Shown here: piece by piece, positions 36,172 to 43,855 of the stretch
Layout: every line of letters begins with the position of its first letter
Numbering within the stretch: position 1 is the first letter of the stretch
From: Latrodectus hesperus
Taxonomy: Eukaryota; Arthropoda; Arachnida; Araneae; Theridiidae
NCBI GenBank assembly: GCA_037975125.1
Contig: JAJQOW010000187.1
Coordinates: 62,001 to 126,000, forward strand
Reading direction: 5' to 3'
DNA: 64,000 bases
The notes under the pieces: model-generated
Seen by the model: only the letters and a program-made list of their open reading frames with translations
Told to the model about the DNA's origin: nothing
Databases searched by the model: none
Position numbers and translations under genes: made by a program

Positions 36172-37540
36172 TTTGATCTATGGGTGAGTGACTAGTAGAT
36201 TGCTCTTGCATGGAAATAACATTGTTAAGGATACCAGAATTTTTAATATAGTCTACAAAAGTTTTCAACTGTTGTAAGATAGTTTTTGCCTCCTCTAAGG
36301 TGTCCTTAGCTGCAGCCTGTGCGTAGGTCTTGTTTTCAACAACTACGTTCTTAATAATTTTGACACTATTGGCATTATTGGAAGTTTGCTTTTGCTTAAC
36401 ATCTGTGAAGATTTTGCAGCCTCTAAAATTTGCTGGATGATCACCAGCGCAGTTAGCACACTTAGCAGGTGTATCTCTTGGCTTTTTGCATTCAGCAGAG
36501 ATGTGATCCTCTCCACATTTAACACATTTAGGCGTGTGTTTACATGTTTGCTGAGCGTGGTGTAACATTTGACACCTGAAACACTGGGTGGGTCCATTGC
36601 GATTTTTGTATGACTCGACTCTGACAGTGCAGTTGTTGAGATATCTGATATTGTATATTTCCTTAGATTTATCTGTCTTGGGAAGTTGAGCTATGTACAT
36701 GGGGAGTTTTTGAATTTCTCCATTACGTCTTCTAGTCATTTGGATGACCTTAGAGACAGTGAAACCATTGCATAAAAGTTCATCAGTGATATCATTAATA
36801 GGTGTATCATTAGGTAAATCCCTGATTACAACCTTGAGGGGTTTTTCATCATTGAGAAGATATGTATGATATCCAATTTTAAGGCTTTCAAGGGTTTTAA
36901 TAGCATTTTTGTGTGTAGCTGCATCAGATACTTTAATTTTAATCTCATGAGCTGAGCATTTGGCATGATAATTAGTTAAAGAAGCCTTTTTAAAAGCATC
37001 ATTAATAGTTTTCCAACTACAAGTTGGATCTTTAATAATGATGGGCGGGGCTTTGTTGAGCGGCTTCGCAAGTTGGCCAGGATTGGCTGAGTCATCAGTC
37101 TTGTTTTTAGGCTTGTTATTGTCTTCATTGTTAGGAGTAGGTGGTTGTTTTTCAATAATAATCTTCTTTTTAGTTTGTTCAGAGGTATTATCTTCGCGGG
37201 AACATTTAGGTTTTTTATTTTTGCTGCGGGAAGTTTCTTCCAAAGGAGAAAACTTGTTATTGACTGCAACGTTGTAGTTGGAGGCGTGGCTAGTAGTGGG
37301 TTGGGCCATTTCGCATTCCATTGAGGTTGTAGCATTATTAGCATCAGCACTAGTATTTTCATCTTGTATGACAGTAGTAAACTTATTACACATTTCATTG
37401 ACTCTAGTTTTTTCTTCTGGAGAAAATTCATAAGAAGTCCTAATGGTGTTGAGTATCGAGGCAACTTCATTCAATCTTTCAAATAGTTGTTCGATCATAA
37501 GAATTTGCGTCGAGCGCACATTTCCTTGAGCGTTATCCAT
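36164..37540 (-). CDS. LINE 2 ORF1: Jockey nucleic-acid-binding protein, intact
   Basis: 458 residues from ATG 37540. The N-terminal 140 residues are hydrophilic and low-complexity. KAPPIIIKDPTCSW leads into the PRE_C2HC region (VVIRDLPNDTPINDITDELL, MTRRRNGEIQKLPMY). Three zinc knuckles follow at about residues 314-370: C-x2-C-x4-H-x4-C (CFRCQMLHHAQQTC), C-x2-C-x3-H-x4-C (CVKCGEDHISAEC) and C-x2-C-x3-H-x6-C (CANCAGDHPANFRGC). The protein would bind the element RNA and help it reach the nucleus, as known for this family. The stop overlaps the ORF2 start. Uninterrupted, so this is the best preserved coding region of any mobile element in the window. Confidence 0.92.
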   Translation of the reverse strand: MDNAQGNVRSTQILMIEQLFERLNEVASILNTIRTSYEFSPEEKTRVNEMCNKFTTVIQDENTSADANNATTSMECEMAQPTTSHASNYNVAVNNKFSPLEETSRSKNKKPKCSREDNTSEQTKKKIIIEKQPPTPNNEDNNKPKNKTDDSANPGQLAKPLNKAPPIIIKDPTCSWKTINDAFKKASLTNYHAKCSAHEIKIKVSDAATHKNAIKTLESLKIGYHTYLLNDEKPLKVVIRDLPNDTPINDITDELLCNGFTVSKVIQMTRRRNGEIQKLPMYIAQLPKTDKSKEIYNIRYLNNCTVRVESYKNRNGPTQCFRCQMLHHAQQTCKHTPKCVKCGEDHISAECKKPRDTPAKCANCAGDHPANFRGCKIFTDVKQKQTSNNANSVKIIKNVVVENKTYAQAAAKDTLEEAKTILQQLKTFVDYIKNSGILNNVISMQEQSTSHSPIDQNE

Positions 37541-37830
37541 ATTCAGTCCAAGTCAGAAAAACAGGGAGGGAACTTCCCTAGCCAGGGAAGACAAAAGAAA
37601 AAGTCGACCTCTCAGGGACTCTGAAACAATGTGTGAGAACCTGGTCTAGAAACAAGGAAAGAAAACCAGAATTTCGACCTCAGTGACCCAGAAGTCTGTT
37701 AGCTAGGTGTGAGTAGTCCTTGTCTATGGAAAAGACTTAGCTGTAGCACCAATAGCTACAAGAGAAGAAAAGCTTCACAACGAAAAAAGAGCGACCGTCC
37801 TGAGTGGTTCCCCAAACAAGAATGATATGA

Positions 37831-38530
37831 TAAATGATTCCATCTGTAGTTAAAATGACGTAAAGCTTTATTTTTGGATTTAAAATTTCCTGATTGGTGG
37901 CATCTGAAATTATAATATTTTACACCATGTATATCAGTGTGTTTATTGCCATAAGAAACAAATTTTGACTTTGTGTTTTCAATTTCGCCCTTCCATGTCA
38001 AAATTTTTTATTTACTTGTGAAAGTTTTTAAGCAATCAGGGCACATAAGACTATTCTCAGTCTCAATCAAATATTTTGCACACTGACCCTTATTATTAAA
38101 ATTTTCTTTCTGACATACCATAGAATTACGATATTTCAAAGAATCAGTAAGTGTAGTATTATTAGAATGAAATTTATAAACATGGAGTTGTATTTGTATT
38201 TAAAAGATTTTAAACAATCAGGGTAAACAAAATCACTCTCATTCACATTTGAATCATTCGCACAGCTAATCATATCATTCACAATGGAATCATCATATAT
38301 AACAAAATCAGAATTTTCACTCGTAATATAGAATCAATTCTCACACATACCAGAATTAGAACTCTCACATTTACCAGAATTTGAACTCTCACACATACTA
38401 GAATTAGAATTCTCACACATACCAGAATTAGAATTCTCACACATACTAAAATTAAAATTCTGACACACACCAAAATTTGAAATCTCACACAAAATAAATT
38501 CTTCTCTATTTTTATTAATTCCAGAATCAA
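37831..38530 (-). pseudogene. MULE transposase N-terminal half: finger-like and FAR1-type region, decayed
   Basis: On the minus strand, CPDCLKTFTSK near 38050 is a finger start, repeated as YPDCLKSFKYKYN in a shifted frame near 38200. KFVSYGNKHTDIHGVKYYNF and RCHQSGNFKSKNKALRHF (37990-37870) form the segment that in animal MULE transposases precedes the catalytic domain. The frame is then cut by the LINE 2 5' end near 37830. A cysteine-containing peptide repeat lies at its start (38339-38480). Several stops show it is dead. The catalytic half is at 31790-32935. Confidence 0.62.
38339..38480 (-). repeat. 24 bp tandem repeat encoding an NSGMCENS-like octapeptide
   Basis: Six or so 24 bp units on the minus strand encode variants of NSGMCENS, giving a cysteine every eight residues. 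The units keep the reading frame. It may be part of the extended N terminus of the MULE protein or a separate short gene. Confidence 0.65.
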
Positions 38531-38672
38531 AAACTTCTGAGGAAGCAGAAGTATTTCCTAACCTTCCTCGGCACTGCCAAATCTGCAGCGTTCGAGGAAG
38601 CATCGCTGGCGTTATTTGCATCAACTCATGGGTACACACATATAGGAAAGACACAAAAAGTAAGCAATAATA

Positions 38673-38678
38673 TTTATT
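38673..38678 (-). terminator. Poly(A) signal AATAAA for the leftward gene
   Basis: AATAAA on the minus strand about 195 bases after the stop codon at 38874, within a TTTAATAAATATT context that also occurs at the end of the rightward unit (44452-44466). Confidence 0.6.
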
Positions 38679-38785
38679 AAATAGTAAAAGTATACATATA
38701 TAAAATTTTTTTACATATTTACACAAACACATTAAAGTCCTAGTCCCGCGTTGGAACATTGCATCCTGTCCGCAAAGCAAAGCAG

Positions 38786-38869
38786 CTGAAAAAGAAAACA
38801 TATCATTCGTATCAAAAGATTCCAAGTTAGATGGTTGCAAAGAATCTTAGAAGGACTGAGCATACTCAC
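38786..38869 (-). other. Predicted 84 nt intron downstream of the leftward gene's stop codon
   Basis: The minus strand reads exon G, then GTGAGTATG as donor at 38869, and TTTTCTTTTTCAG as acceptor ending at 38786. Both match the consensus closely. The TAG stop lies 5 bases before the donor, so the intron would be in the 3' untranslated region unless the stop is read through. Confidence 0.5.
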
Positions 38870-38873
38870 CAAT

Positions 38874-39299
38874 CTACCAAGTTGAGACAGACTTCATCTT
38901 GGCCTCAATACTTTGAAGCTCTCTCTCCAATTCCTCCTTACGCTGCTTGAGAAGACTCTCTCTTTCGTCTGTCCACCAACTCCTTAGCAGTTTAACTTTC
39001 TCCATAGCGCACGCCACCCGGTTTCTGTGCGGCACAAACTTCACGTCGTGATACCCGCACGATCCATCTTCTTCGCCTCCGTACATTTGGCGGAGCTTTT
39101 CTATCCTAGGGCATCCAAACTGTTCTATGTTAACAGCAGGAATTCGGAGATTCATCAAGAAAAACTTTTCATGGATGCCGCCCTTGTATCCCACGACATT
39201 TCTTTGCTCCGTTTTCACAGATTCGTATAACCGCATCACTTGAAAGTTCAACTCTTTTTGCGGAAGGGCCCTCTCACCAGTCCTGGGATACAGCGGCAA
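38874..39299 (-). CDS. Unrecognised protein with C-terminal coiled coil (leftward gene, downstream frame)
   Basis: 141 codons with no upstream ATG; the frame opens at a TTG, so it probably continues the frame at 39474-39274, displaced by a frameshift or an unseen splice. The sequence is well mixed (KGGIHEKFFLMNLRIPAVN, CPRIEKLRQMYGGEEDGSCG), unlike random AT-rich frames. The last 40 residues (ERESLLKQRKEELERELQS) form a clear charged coiled coil. No known family. The gene sits about 330 bp behind a TATATAAG promoter and ends before a poly(A) signal. Function unknown. Confidence 0.55.
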   Translation of the reverse strand: MPLYPRTGERALPQKELNFQVMRLYESVKTEQRNVVGYKGGIHEKFFLMNLRIPAVNIEQFGCPRIEKLRQMYGGEEDGSCGYHDVKFVPHRNRVACAMEKVKLLRSWWTDERESLLKQRKEELERELQSIEAKMKSVSTW

Positions 39300-39474
39300 T
39301 CATGCAGGTTTGTCGGCAGTAATTGATGCTTCTCTCCTCATCTCCCGTTGGTCGCCTGATTACTTCTCCCAAGTCTATCGTGAGGAATCCAACCCATGGA
39401 CCGGCAGCATATGCCATCTCTCTGGGAAAAAAATTCCATTCAGATCGAAACCTTGGAAATTGATAATCATGCAT
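39274..39474 (-). CDS. Unrecognised protein, upstream frame of the leftward gene
   Basis: The first in-frame ATG is at 39474 (MHDYQFPRFRSEWNF); the frame is open 20 codons further upstream without an ATG. It reads FFPREMAYAAGPWVGFLTI and EERSINYCRQTC before a stop at 39274, overlapping the 141-codon frame by 26 bases. The shared promoter and overlap suggest one original gene broken by a single shift near 39290, or a programmed frameshift. About 130 bases of 5' leader separate it from the predicted start site at 39601. Confidence 0.5.
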   Translation of the reverse strand: MHDYQFPRFRSEWNFFPREMAYAAGPWVGFLTIDLGEVIRRPTGDEERSINYCRQTCMIAAVSQDW

Positions 39475-39600
39475 ACCCGATCCATGGCTGAGTTTGGACT
39501 TGGATGGAATGAAGACTGGACTTGGAAGAATCAAAGATTTGCAGAGGGAAGAGCAGCAGGAGCAACAGGCAGGAAGACTGGAGGAACTATCGTGAATGTC

Positions 39601-39628
39601 TGAAGCGGTCTGGCGAGCAGCTTATATA
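39601..39628 (-). promoter_or_regulatory. Core promoter of the leftward gene
   Basis: The minus strand has TATATAAG at 39628-39621, and CTTCAGAC with the A at 39601, 27 bases downstream: textbook spacing for a TATA box and an arthropod initiator. The rightward gene uses the same TATATAAG plus TTCAGAC pair. Confidence 0.6.
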
Positions 39629-40080
39629 CCCCGCTGGAACCAGGAAGTAATCGCCCATTCAGACAAGACGTTTCATCACCGCGATAACGCGAGAAACGAC
39701 GCAATACCTTTATCACTTCCTCATTCCTCTGTTCACGTGATTCGTCTGATGCTTCGAACCATCCTTGGATACTTTCAAGGACGCAAATGAAAGACTTCAT
39801 GGTTGCCTTACCAAACATGATGACTTGTGTCGTTACATGTAAGGAACACACATTCTACTCTTCCAACGATACTGCTGCTGCACACTATTGCAAGCTGTAA
39901 CTTGAATGAAACTTGAACATCCTGAATGAACTATGAAAATTTTCAATCTTTGGCTGTTCATTTGCCTGGGAAGCAGGACCAGAAAGTCTCCATGATGACC
40001 TCGTGCGCCGTTGTTGGCTGTGGTGGATGGAGAATGTCCTTCCTATAGACGCGGAAGCTTTCCGAAGTTTCTATGAGGAG

Positions 40081-40227
40081 TATATATGAAACTCTCCATC
40101 AATCAGATGAGCCTTGTTCCCACTGGAGGAAGGAAGCAGCCTGAAGAGCTCCTGACTTGGCCGTTCCAATACAAACCTACCAGGACCCAAGTCATGAAGA
40201 ATTGTCTCCTTGTTTCTTCATCAATGT
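40081..40227 (+). promoter_or_regulatory. Promoter and 5' exon cassette 1 with strong splice donor
   Basis: TATATATG at 40081 is followed by ATCAGATGAGCC, an initiator-like site that includes an ATG at 40107. A 38-codon frame (starting MSLVPTGGRKQPEE) runs into the donor GTAAGTATAG at 40226. A diverged second cassette is at 40945-41101. Transcription would point towards the rightward genes; an acceptor could not be picked with confidence. Confidence 0.4.
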
Positions 40228-40540
40228 AAGTATAGACCGATTGACTGCTAGACATGGCCCGTATTCTCATAGTAACCAGTTTGACGTAAGATTCATTGAT
40301 GCACGACTCACACTCAGTTGTGCACTCGTAACTCGGAAGAATGCTCCTGACGAACGCACTTGGAATGACACCGGTCCATAGCGACATTCGGGTCTAACGC
40401 CAGGTGCAAGTAGGCTAAGGAAGCATCGAATCCCATCACCGGGTGGCCGAGGACGAGGTCTATTAACTGGTCTCTATAGAATGAAATGGGCAAGTCTTTA
40501 GTTTGATCGGTCTCTTCGATAACCAAGTATGGATGTTGCT
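40226..40540. repeat. Direct repeat R1 of three
   Basis: About 300 bp, repeated at 41100-41405 (R2) and 41458-41765 (R3). Shared strings include AACCAGTTTGACGTAAGATT, GACATTCGGGTC and GGGTGGCCGAGGACGAGGTC. A 108 bp core has no indels among the three copies. The minus strand carries a frame conserved in all three (see 41497-41748). Confidence 0.88.
40314..40526 (-). CDS. Small repeated protein, copy R1
   Basis: The minus frame contains PISFYRDQLIDLVLGHPV, then GFDASLAYLHLALDPNVA and RCHSKC. The matching frames in R2 and R3 keep this core with conservative changes and no shift. This copy opens at a TTG rather than an ATG. No family recognised. Conservation in frame suggests it is or was a gene, but the repeats are short. 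Confidence 0.35.
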   Translation of the reverse strand: MVIEETDQTKDLPISFYRDQLIDLVLGHPVMGFDASLAYLHLALDPNVAMDRCHSKCVRQEHSSELRVHN

Positions 40541-40703
40541 GTGGAGACTAGCGTCAACCTGCCAAACACTTCCATTTGAAGCTTGCCATTCCACTAGGAG
40601 CCTGCCAATGAGTTCCAGATGTATTCCAAGGATGGTCGTTCTAGCCTCATTGCCGTTCATGGGACATGGAAGATGCTCAACTTGAAGCTAGGATGATCCT
40701 GGC

Positions 40704-40795
40704 GATGTAGCAAGGAGATATCCCTGAGATGTAGCGAGAAGATATCCCTGAGATATAGCTAAGAGATATCGCTGATATGTAGCAAGAAGATCCTC
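40704..40795. repeat. 24 bp tandem repeat, nearly four units
   Basis: Units start at 40704, 40728, 40752 and 40776, each resembling GATGTAGC.A.GAGATATC followed by CCTGA, with a few substitutions. It lies in the spacer between R1 and the TA microsatellite. Confidence 0.85.
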
Positions 40796-40845
40796 TCTGG
40801 TCAACCAAGCAGCCAAGCCTCGACTGAAGAAGACAACTGACACGT

Positions 40846-40848
<3 letters not shown>

Positions 40849-40907
<59 letters not shown>
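40849..40907. repeat. TA microsatellite inside the GC-rich block
   Basis: About 29 TA units, immediately left of the second promoter/5' exon cassette. Confidence 0.95.
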
Positions 40908-40908
<1 letters not shown>

Positions 40909-40944
40909 CATGTTTGGTTGTCTCAACCACCTGGATACTACATA

Positions 40945-41101
40945 AGCTTCAGCTCGAGTCTTTGTCACTCAGATGAGCCTTGTTCCTGATGAAGGAAGGA
41001 AGCAGCTTTCTGAAGAGTTCCAGTCTTTGCCGTTCCAAAATCCAAAAAGTCATGCACTTTTTCTTCCTTGTTCCTTCTAAGCAACACATCCAGTACTTGG
41101 T
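40945..41101 (+). promoter_or_regulatory. 5' exon cassette 2 with strong splice donor
   Basis: ACTCAGATGAGCCTTGTTCC at 40970 matches cassette 1. The ATG opens a 35-codon frame (starting MSLVPDEGRKQLSEE) similar to that of cassette 1 over its first 20 residues, and the segment ends in GTAAGTATAG at 41100. The preservation of both peptide start and donor is notable, although the downstream exon is unknown. Confidence 0.4.
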
Positions 41102-41307
41102 AAGTATAGACTGATAGACATGCCCCGTGTTCTCAGAGTAACCAGTTTGACGTAAGATTCATTCTTTGCACGTCTCGCAGACATTCGTGCAACTCGTAAC
41201 TCGGGAGAATGCTCCTGACGAACGCACCTGGAATGACACCGGTCCATAGCGACATTCGGGTCGAACACCAGGTGCAAGTAGGTTAAGGAAATATCGGATC
41301 CCAGCAC
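41077..41307 (-). CDS. Small repeated protein, copy R2 (partial)
   Basis: The frame continues PISFYRDQLVDLVLGHPV, then GSDISLTYLHLVFDPNVA and RCHSRCVRQEHSPELRV. It opens upstream of 41307 in the same frame to a stop near 41367 without an ATG, so this copy looks like a relic or needs splicing. Same unknown family as R1 and R3. Confidence 0.3.
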   Translation of the reverse strand: MLGSDISLTYLHLVFDPNVAMDRCHSRCVRQEHSPELRVARMSARRAKNESYVKLVTLRTRGMSISLYLPSTGCVA

Positions 41308-41405
41308 TGGGTGGCCGAGGACGAGGTCTACTAACTGGTCTCTATAGAACGAAATGGGGTTTTCTTTTTTGTCTATTCACTGACCAAGTATGGATGTTGA
41401 TGTAA
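41100..41405. repeat. Direct repeat R2 of three
   Basis: Most similar to R1, both over the conserved core and in the preceding 5' exon cassette, so R1 and R2 are probably a later duplication of a unit of about 870 bp. Confidence 0.88.
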
Positions 41406-41457
41406 AGATAGAAATCTTGGAACAAGTGCATGTCAAGAGTTATTCAGCTCGTGGATG

Positions 41458-41765
41458 GTATAGACTGATTGACTGCTAGACACGCTCCCGTGTTTCTCAG
41501 AGTAACCAGTTTGACGTAAGATTCATTATTGTTCGACTCGCAGACAGTCGAACACTCGTAACTCGGAAGAACACTCCTGACAAACGCATCCAGACATGGC
41601 ACCGGTAGATAGAGACATTCGGGTCAAGCGCCGGGAGCAACTTGGCTATGGAGTTGTCGGATCCCTGCACTGGGTGGCCGAGGACGAGGTCAACTAACTG
41701 GTCTCTATAGAACGAAATGGGAGTAGTCTTGTGTCTAATCAGTCTCATTACTGACCAAACATGGG
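41458..41765. repeat. Direct repeat R3 of three
   Basis: The most diverged copy. It has lost the GTAAGTATAG donor (GGTATAGACTG instead) but retains the 108 bp core without indels. Confidence 0.85.
41497..41748 (-). CDS. Small repeated protein, copy R3
   Basis: 83 codons from a true ATG at 41748. It begins MRLIRHKTTPISFYRDQLV, with the shared core DLVLGHPV, GSDNSIAKLLPALDPNV and YRCH. It is the only one of the three with an ATG start and a complete frame. No family recognised, no signal peptide, mixed composition. Either a real small gene or the best preserved relic. Confidence 0.38.
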   Translation of the reverse strand: MRLIRHKTTPISFYRDQLVDLVLGHPVQGSDNSIAKLLPALDPNVSIYRCHVWMRLSGVFFRVTSVRLSASRTIMNLTSNWLL

Positions 41766-42160
41766 TGTCAAAGCCAGAGATTTTGGAAAAAGGGCATCAC
41801 CTCAATGATGGACAGTACTACCATCAAGAATCCAAGCTTGAAAGCTCGTAACGTTCCTGCTGACATCAATATTCCAAGATTCCAAGCTTGCAAGCCGTGC
41901 TCAATGCCAGTAGAGATGGAAACCTTCACCACTCTTGTCTGCCTTCGTTGGTCTCAATCCAAAAGTTTAAGGACAATGATGGTAGGCGAAATGTTTGGAT
42001 GGCACGTGTCCAGACACTCTGCAACGTGACCCACTTGGAACGGTTTCAAATGGTATTTTCCTCACCACGCCACCAAATTCCTTAACTTTTAAGGGCATAA
42101 AGAGGGTTCTGAAGGCTGATCCAACGTTGGTAAATGGCGAGATTCCAGATTGCTGCTGAG

Positions 42161-42196
42161 TATATAAGGAGGCTCGATTCAGACGGAAAGCATTCA
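42161..42196 (+). promoter_or_regulatory. Core promoter of the rightward gene
   Basis: TATATAAGG at 42161-42169 is followed by ATTCAGACGG at 42177 and CATTCAGACTG at 42191; the second gives about 35 bases from the TATA box to the A, the first about 20. The TTCAGAC motif matches the leftward promoter. The coding region starts about 65 bases later. Confidence 0.6.
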
Positions 42197-42258
42197 GACT
42201 GAGGACTGCCTTACTACCAGTCATCTCTCTCTCCTTCCTGTATCCTTTCCTTGCAGGC

Positions 42259-42777
42259 ATGGCCAACGATCCCAGACTTGCTGATGATTACCGACGCCAC
42301 CAAAAGTTGTCATCCCGTCCTTCCAATGCCAGTATTTATGAACGAGATGCCCAGTCGTCAAACCATCGACCAGTAATGAAGAGATCCGGCTATGGAGAAG
42401 CTGTTTCTTCACAGCATAGTCCCACCAGCCGTCCAATTCCAAAACACTCTAAGCGACCTGCCGCAGATGTAATGAAGAGATCCGGAAGCAGACCTGAAGC
42501 AGAACAAGAGCCTCCTCGTTGTCCCACTTTGTCAGATGAATTCAAACGACCTACCTGCCGAGACGATCCATCGGTATCCAAAAAGTCTTGCCGACAAGCA
42601 GATTCCCACCGTCTATCCTCTCGTCCGGCTACATTCAAATCGAGCCGACCAAGTGAAGAGTCCAAATCTCACAGCAAACAACGGAAGCGTCCTGCCGAGC
42701 CTTCTTCCAGTCCTTCTCCTGCAGTCAAAGAATCCAAATCTCACAGCAGCCATCAGAAACGTCCAGCCGAGCAGTAG
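42259..42777 (+). CDS. Basic, serine-rich protein with KRPA repeats (rightward gene, part 1)
   Basis: 172 residues from ATG 42259 (MANDPRLADDYRRHQ). Strongly basic and disordered, rich in S, R, P and K. VMKRSG occurs twice, and KRPAE/KRPAD-type motifs recur at least four times (SKRPAADVMKRSG, KRPAEPSSSPSPAV, KRPAEQ). The style is that of a nuclear nucleic-acid-binding or regulatory tail. It ends at TAG 42775, yet the same frame stays open for 63 more codons (42778-42969), so the stop may be a mutated sense codon. Directly behind a good TATA promoter. Family unknown. Confidence 0.55.
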   Translation: MANDPRLADDYRRHQKLSSRPSNASIYERDAQSSNHRPVMKRSGYGEAVSSQHSPTSRPIPKHSKRPAADVMKRSGSRPEAEQEPPRCPTLSDEFKRPTCRDDPSVSKKSCRQADSHRLSSRPATFKSSRPSEESKSHSKQRKRPAEPSSSPSPAVKESKSHSSHQKRPAEQ

Positions 42778-42931
42778 ATGCCGTACAGTCCAGATGCTTC
42801 CTCCAGCACCGGTATTGACATTTTCCCAACTCTCGCAGACAAACTGCCGTCCAGACTGGATCCTAAAGTCCCCTCAACGACATCCACCATCCTAAGCTTC
42901 ATCGTATTCCTGAGAGGACTCAGGATTTCAC

Positions 42932-43855
42932 ATGCTGCCGCCAGATGTTTGGACGGCAAACATTCATAGACTGTTTGCCGAAAGTCAAAAGTGCAACTCG
43001 ATAGAGTACGGAAGATTGGACTGGGCAAGAGCCGAACATCGACTAGACAAAACACCGACATCGGTAGGCCGGCAGAATGAGGACGTGCGCCTTGGATTCC
43101 GGTGGGAAAACATCTTCCTGGTCAAAATGTTCTTTACATTTGGACAGAGAACACCGGATCCAGGAACCGTCCACGTTATTCAAACATCGGCTGCTCCAAT
43201 CCTCTATTACGAATACAATCCTAGCAACAAGTTCAGTAACACCAACAGTCCAAAGAAAAGCCGCTACAGAACCTCTGCTTCGGCATCCTTCGTGGCCACA
43301 TCGAAAGGCTTTTCTTCGTACGACCAGTTCTTGTACGACCGTTATGTATTGCAGCACTTTTCCAACTACAGAGTAAGACCAGACACGACGTATGTCATTC
43401 TAACATGTCAGAAAAGCCTTTTTCAACTAGATGTCGTCCATGAAACTACTGCTGATGACTTGGAGAAAAGAGGGATTTACCACTTTGCCTCACCGACAGC
43501 AGACCGAGTACTCCGGCCCAACGCTAGCATGGGGTACTTGGACAGACCGCCGGCGACACCATTGTGGAGTCCTTCTCCTCCAGCACCTGAAACATCAGAC
43601 ATTACATTCAACCATAACAATAGTCAGATCCTTGAAGTTCCTCCTCAACCAAGCGAGGCAGAGAGGAACCTCATCGAAGAAATGTTTCAAGACATTCAAC
43701 CTTCACCCATTTCCCCAGAGATCCCTGCAGAAATACCATCTCAAGAAACTACCCAACTGATGCTCGTATCGACAGGAGACCAGTTGACTTGGATTGTCCA
43801 ACCGCCACTGCAGCAGCAGCAATCACCACCACCACAACTCACTACTACTACTTAG
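42932..43855 (+). CDS. Unrecognised 307-residue protein, proline/glutamine-rich C terminus (rightward gene, part 2)
   Basis: ATG 42932. The first 170 residues have a folded-protein look: FRWENIFLVKMFFTFGQRT, HVIQTSAAPILYYEYNP, TTYVILTCQKSLFQLDVV. The last 130 residues are P, S, T and Q-rich with an acidic patch (AERNLIEEMFQDIQPSP) and end in glutamine and threonine runs, typical of activation or linker regions. TAG at 43853 ends it, but the same frame continues to 44404 with one more TAG. Frame 1 of part 1 overlaps its start (42932-42969), so a frameshift or splice may connect the parts. I cannot assign a family. Confidence 0.55.
   Translation: MLPPDVWTANIHRLFAESQKCNSIEYGRLDWARAEHRLDKTPTSVGRQNEDVRLGFRWENIFLVKMFFTFGQRTPDPGTVHVIQTSAAPILYYEYNPSNKFSNTNSPKKSRYRTSASASFVATSKGFSSYDQFLYDRYVLQHFSNYRVRPDTTYVILTCQKSLFQLDVVHETTADDLEKRGIYHFASPTADRVLRPNASMGYLDRPPATPLWSPSPPAPETSDITFNHNNSQILEVPPQPSEAERNLIEEMFQDIQPSPISPEIPAEIPSQETTQLMLVSTGDQLTWIVQPPLQQQQSPPPQLTTTT

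Larger units (their letters stand above)
32936..37830 (-). mobile_element. Jockey-type LINE 2, nearly intact, inserted in a MULE
   Basis: A full-length-looking copy on the minus strand. The 5' untranslated region runs from about 37830 to 37541, ORF1 is 37540-36164, ORF2 is 36171-33445 with a single TGA, and the 3' untranslated region runs from 33444 to about 32936, ending GTAAAAACGGCTTCGCCGTTG. Parts of one MULE gene flank both sides. No clean target duplication could be read, and the 5' boundary is approximate. Confidence 0.88.

Noticed and set aside
39531..39851. 106-codon minus-strand frame
   Set aside because: It runs through the TATATAAG promoter and 5' leader of the leftward gene and opens upstream of the predicted start site, so it is probably not translated.
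42390..43357. Minus-strand and third-frame alternatives opposite the rightward genes
   Set aside because: Serine-, arginine- and proline-rich coding DNA commonly leaves complementary frames open. The plus-strand frame has the promoter, poly(A) signal and meaningful motifs.
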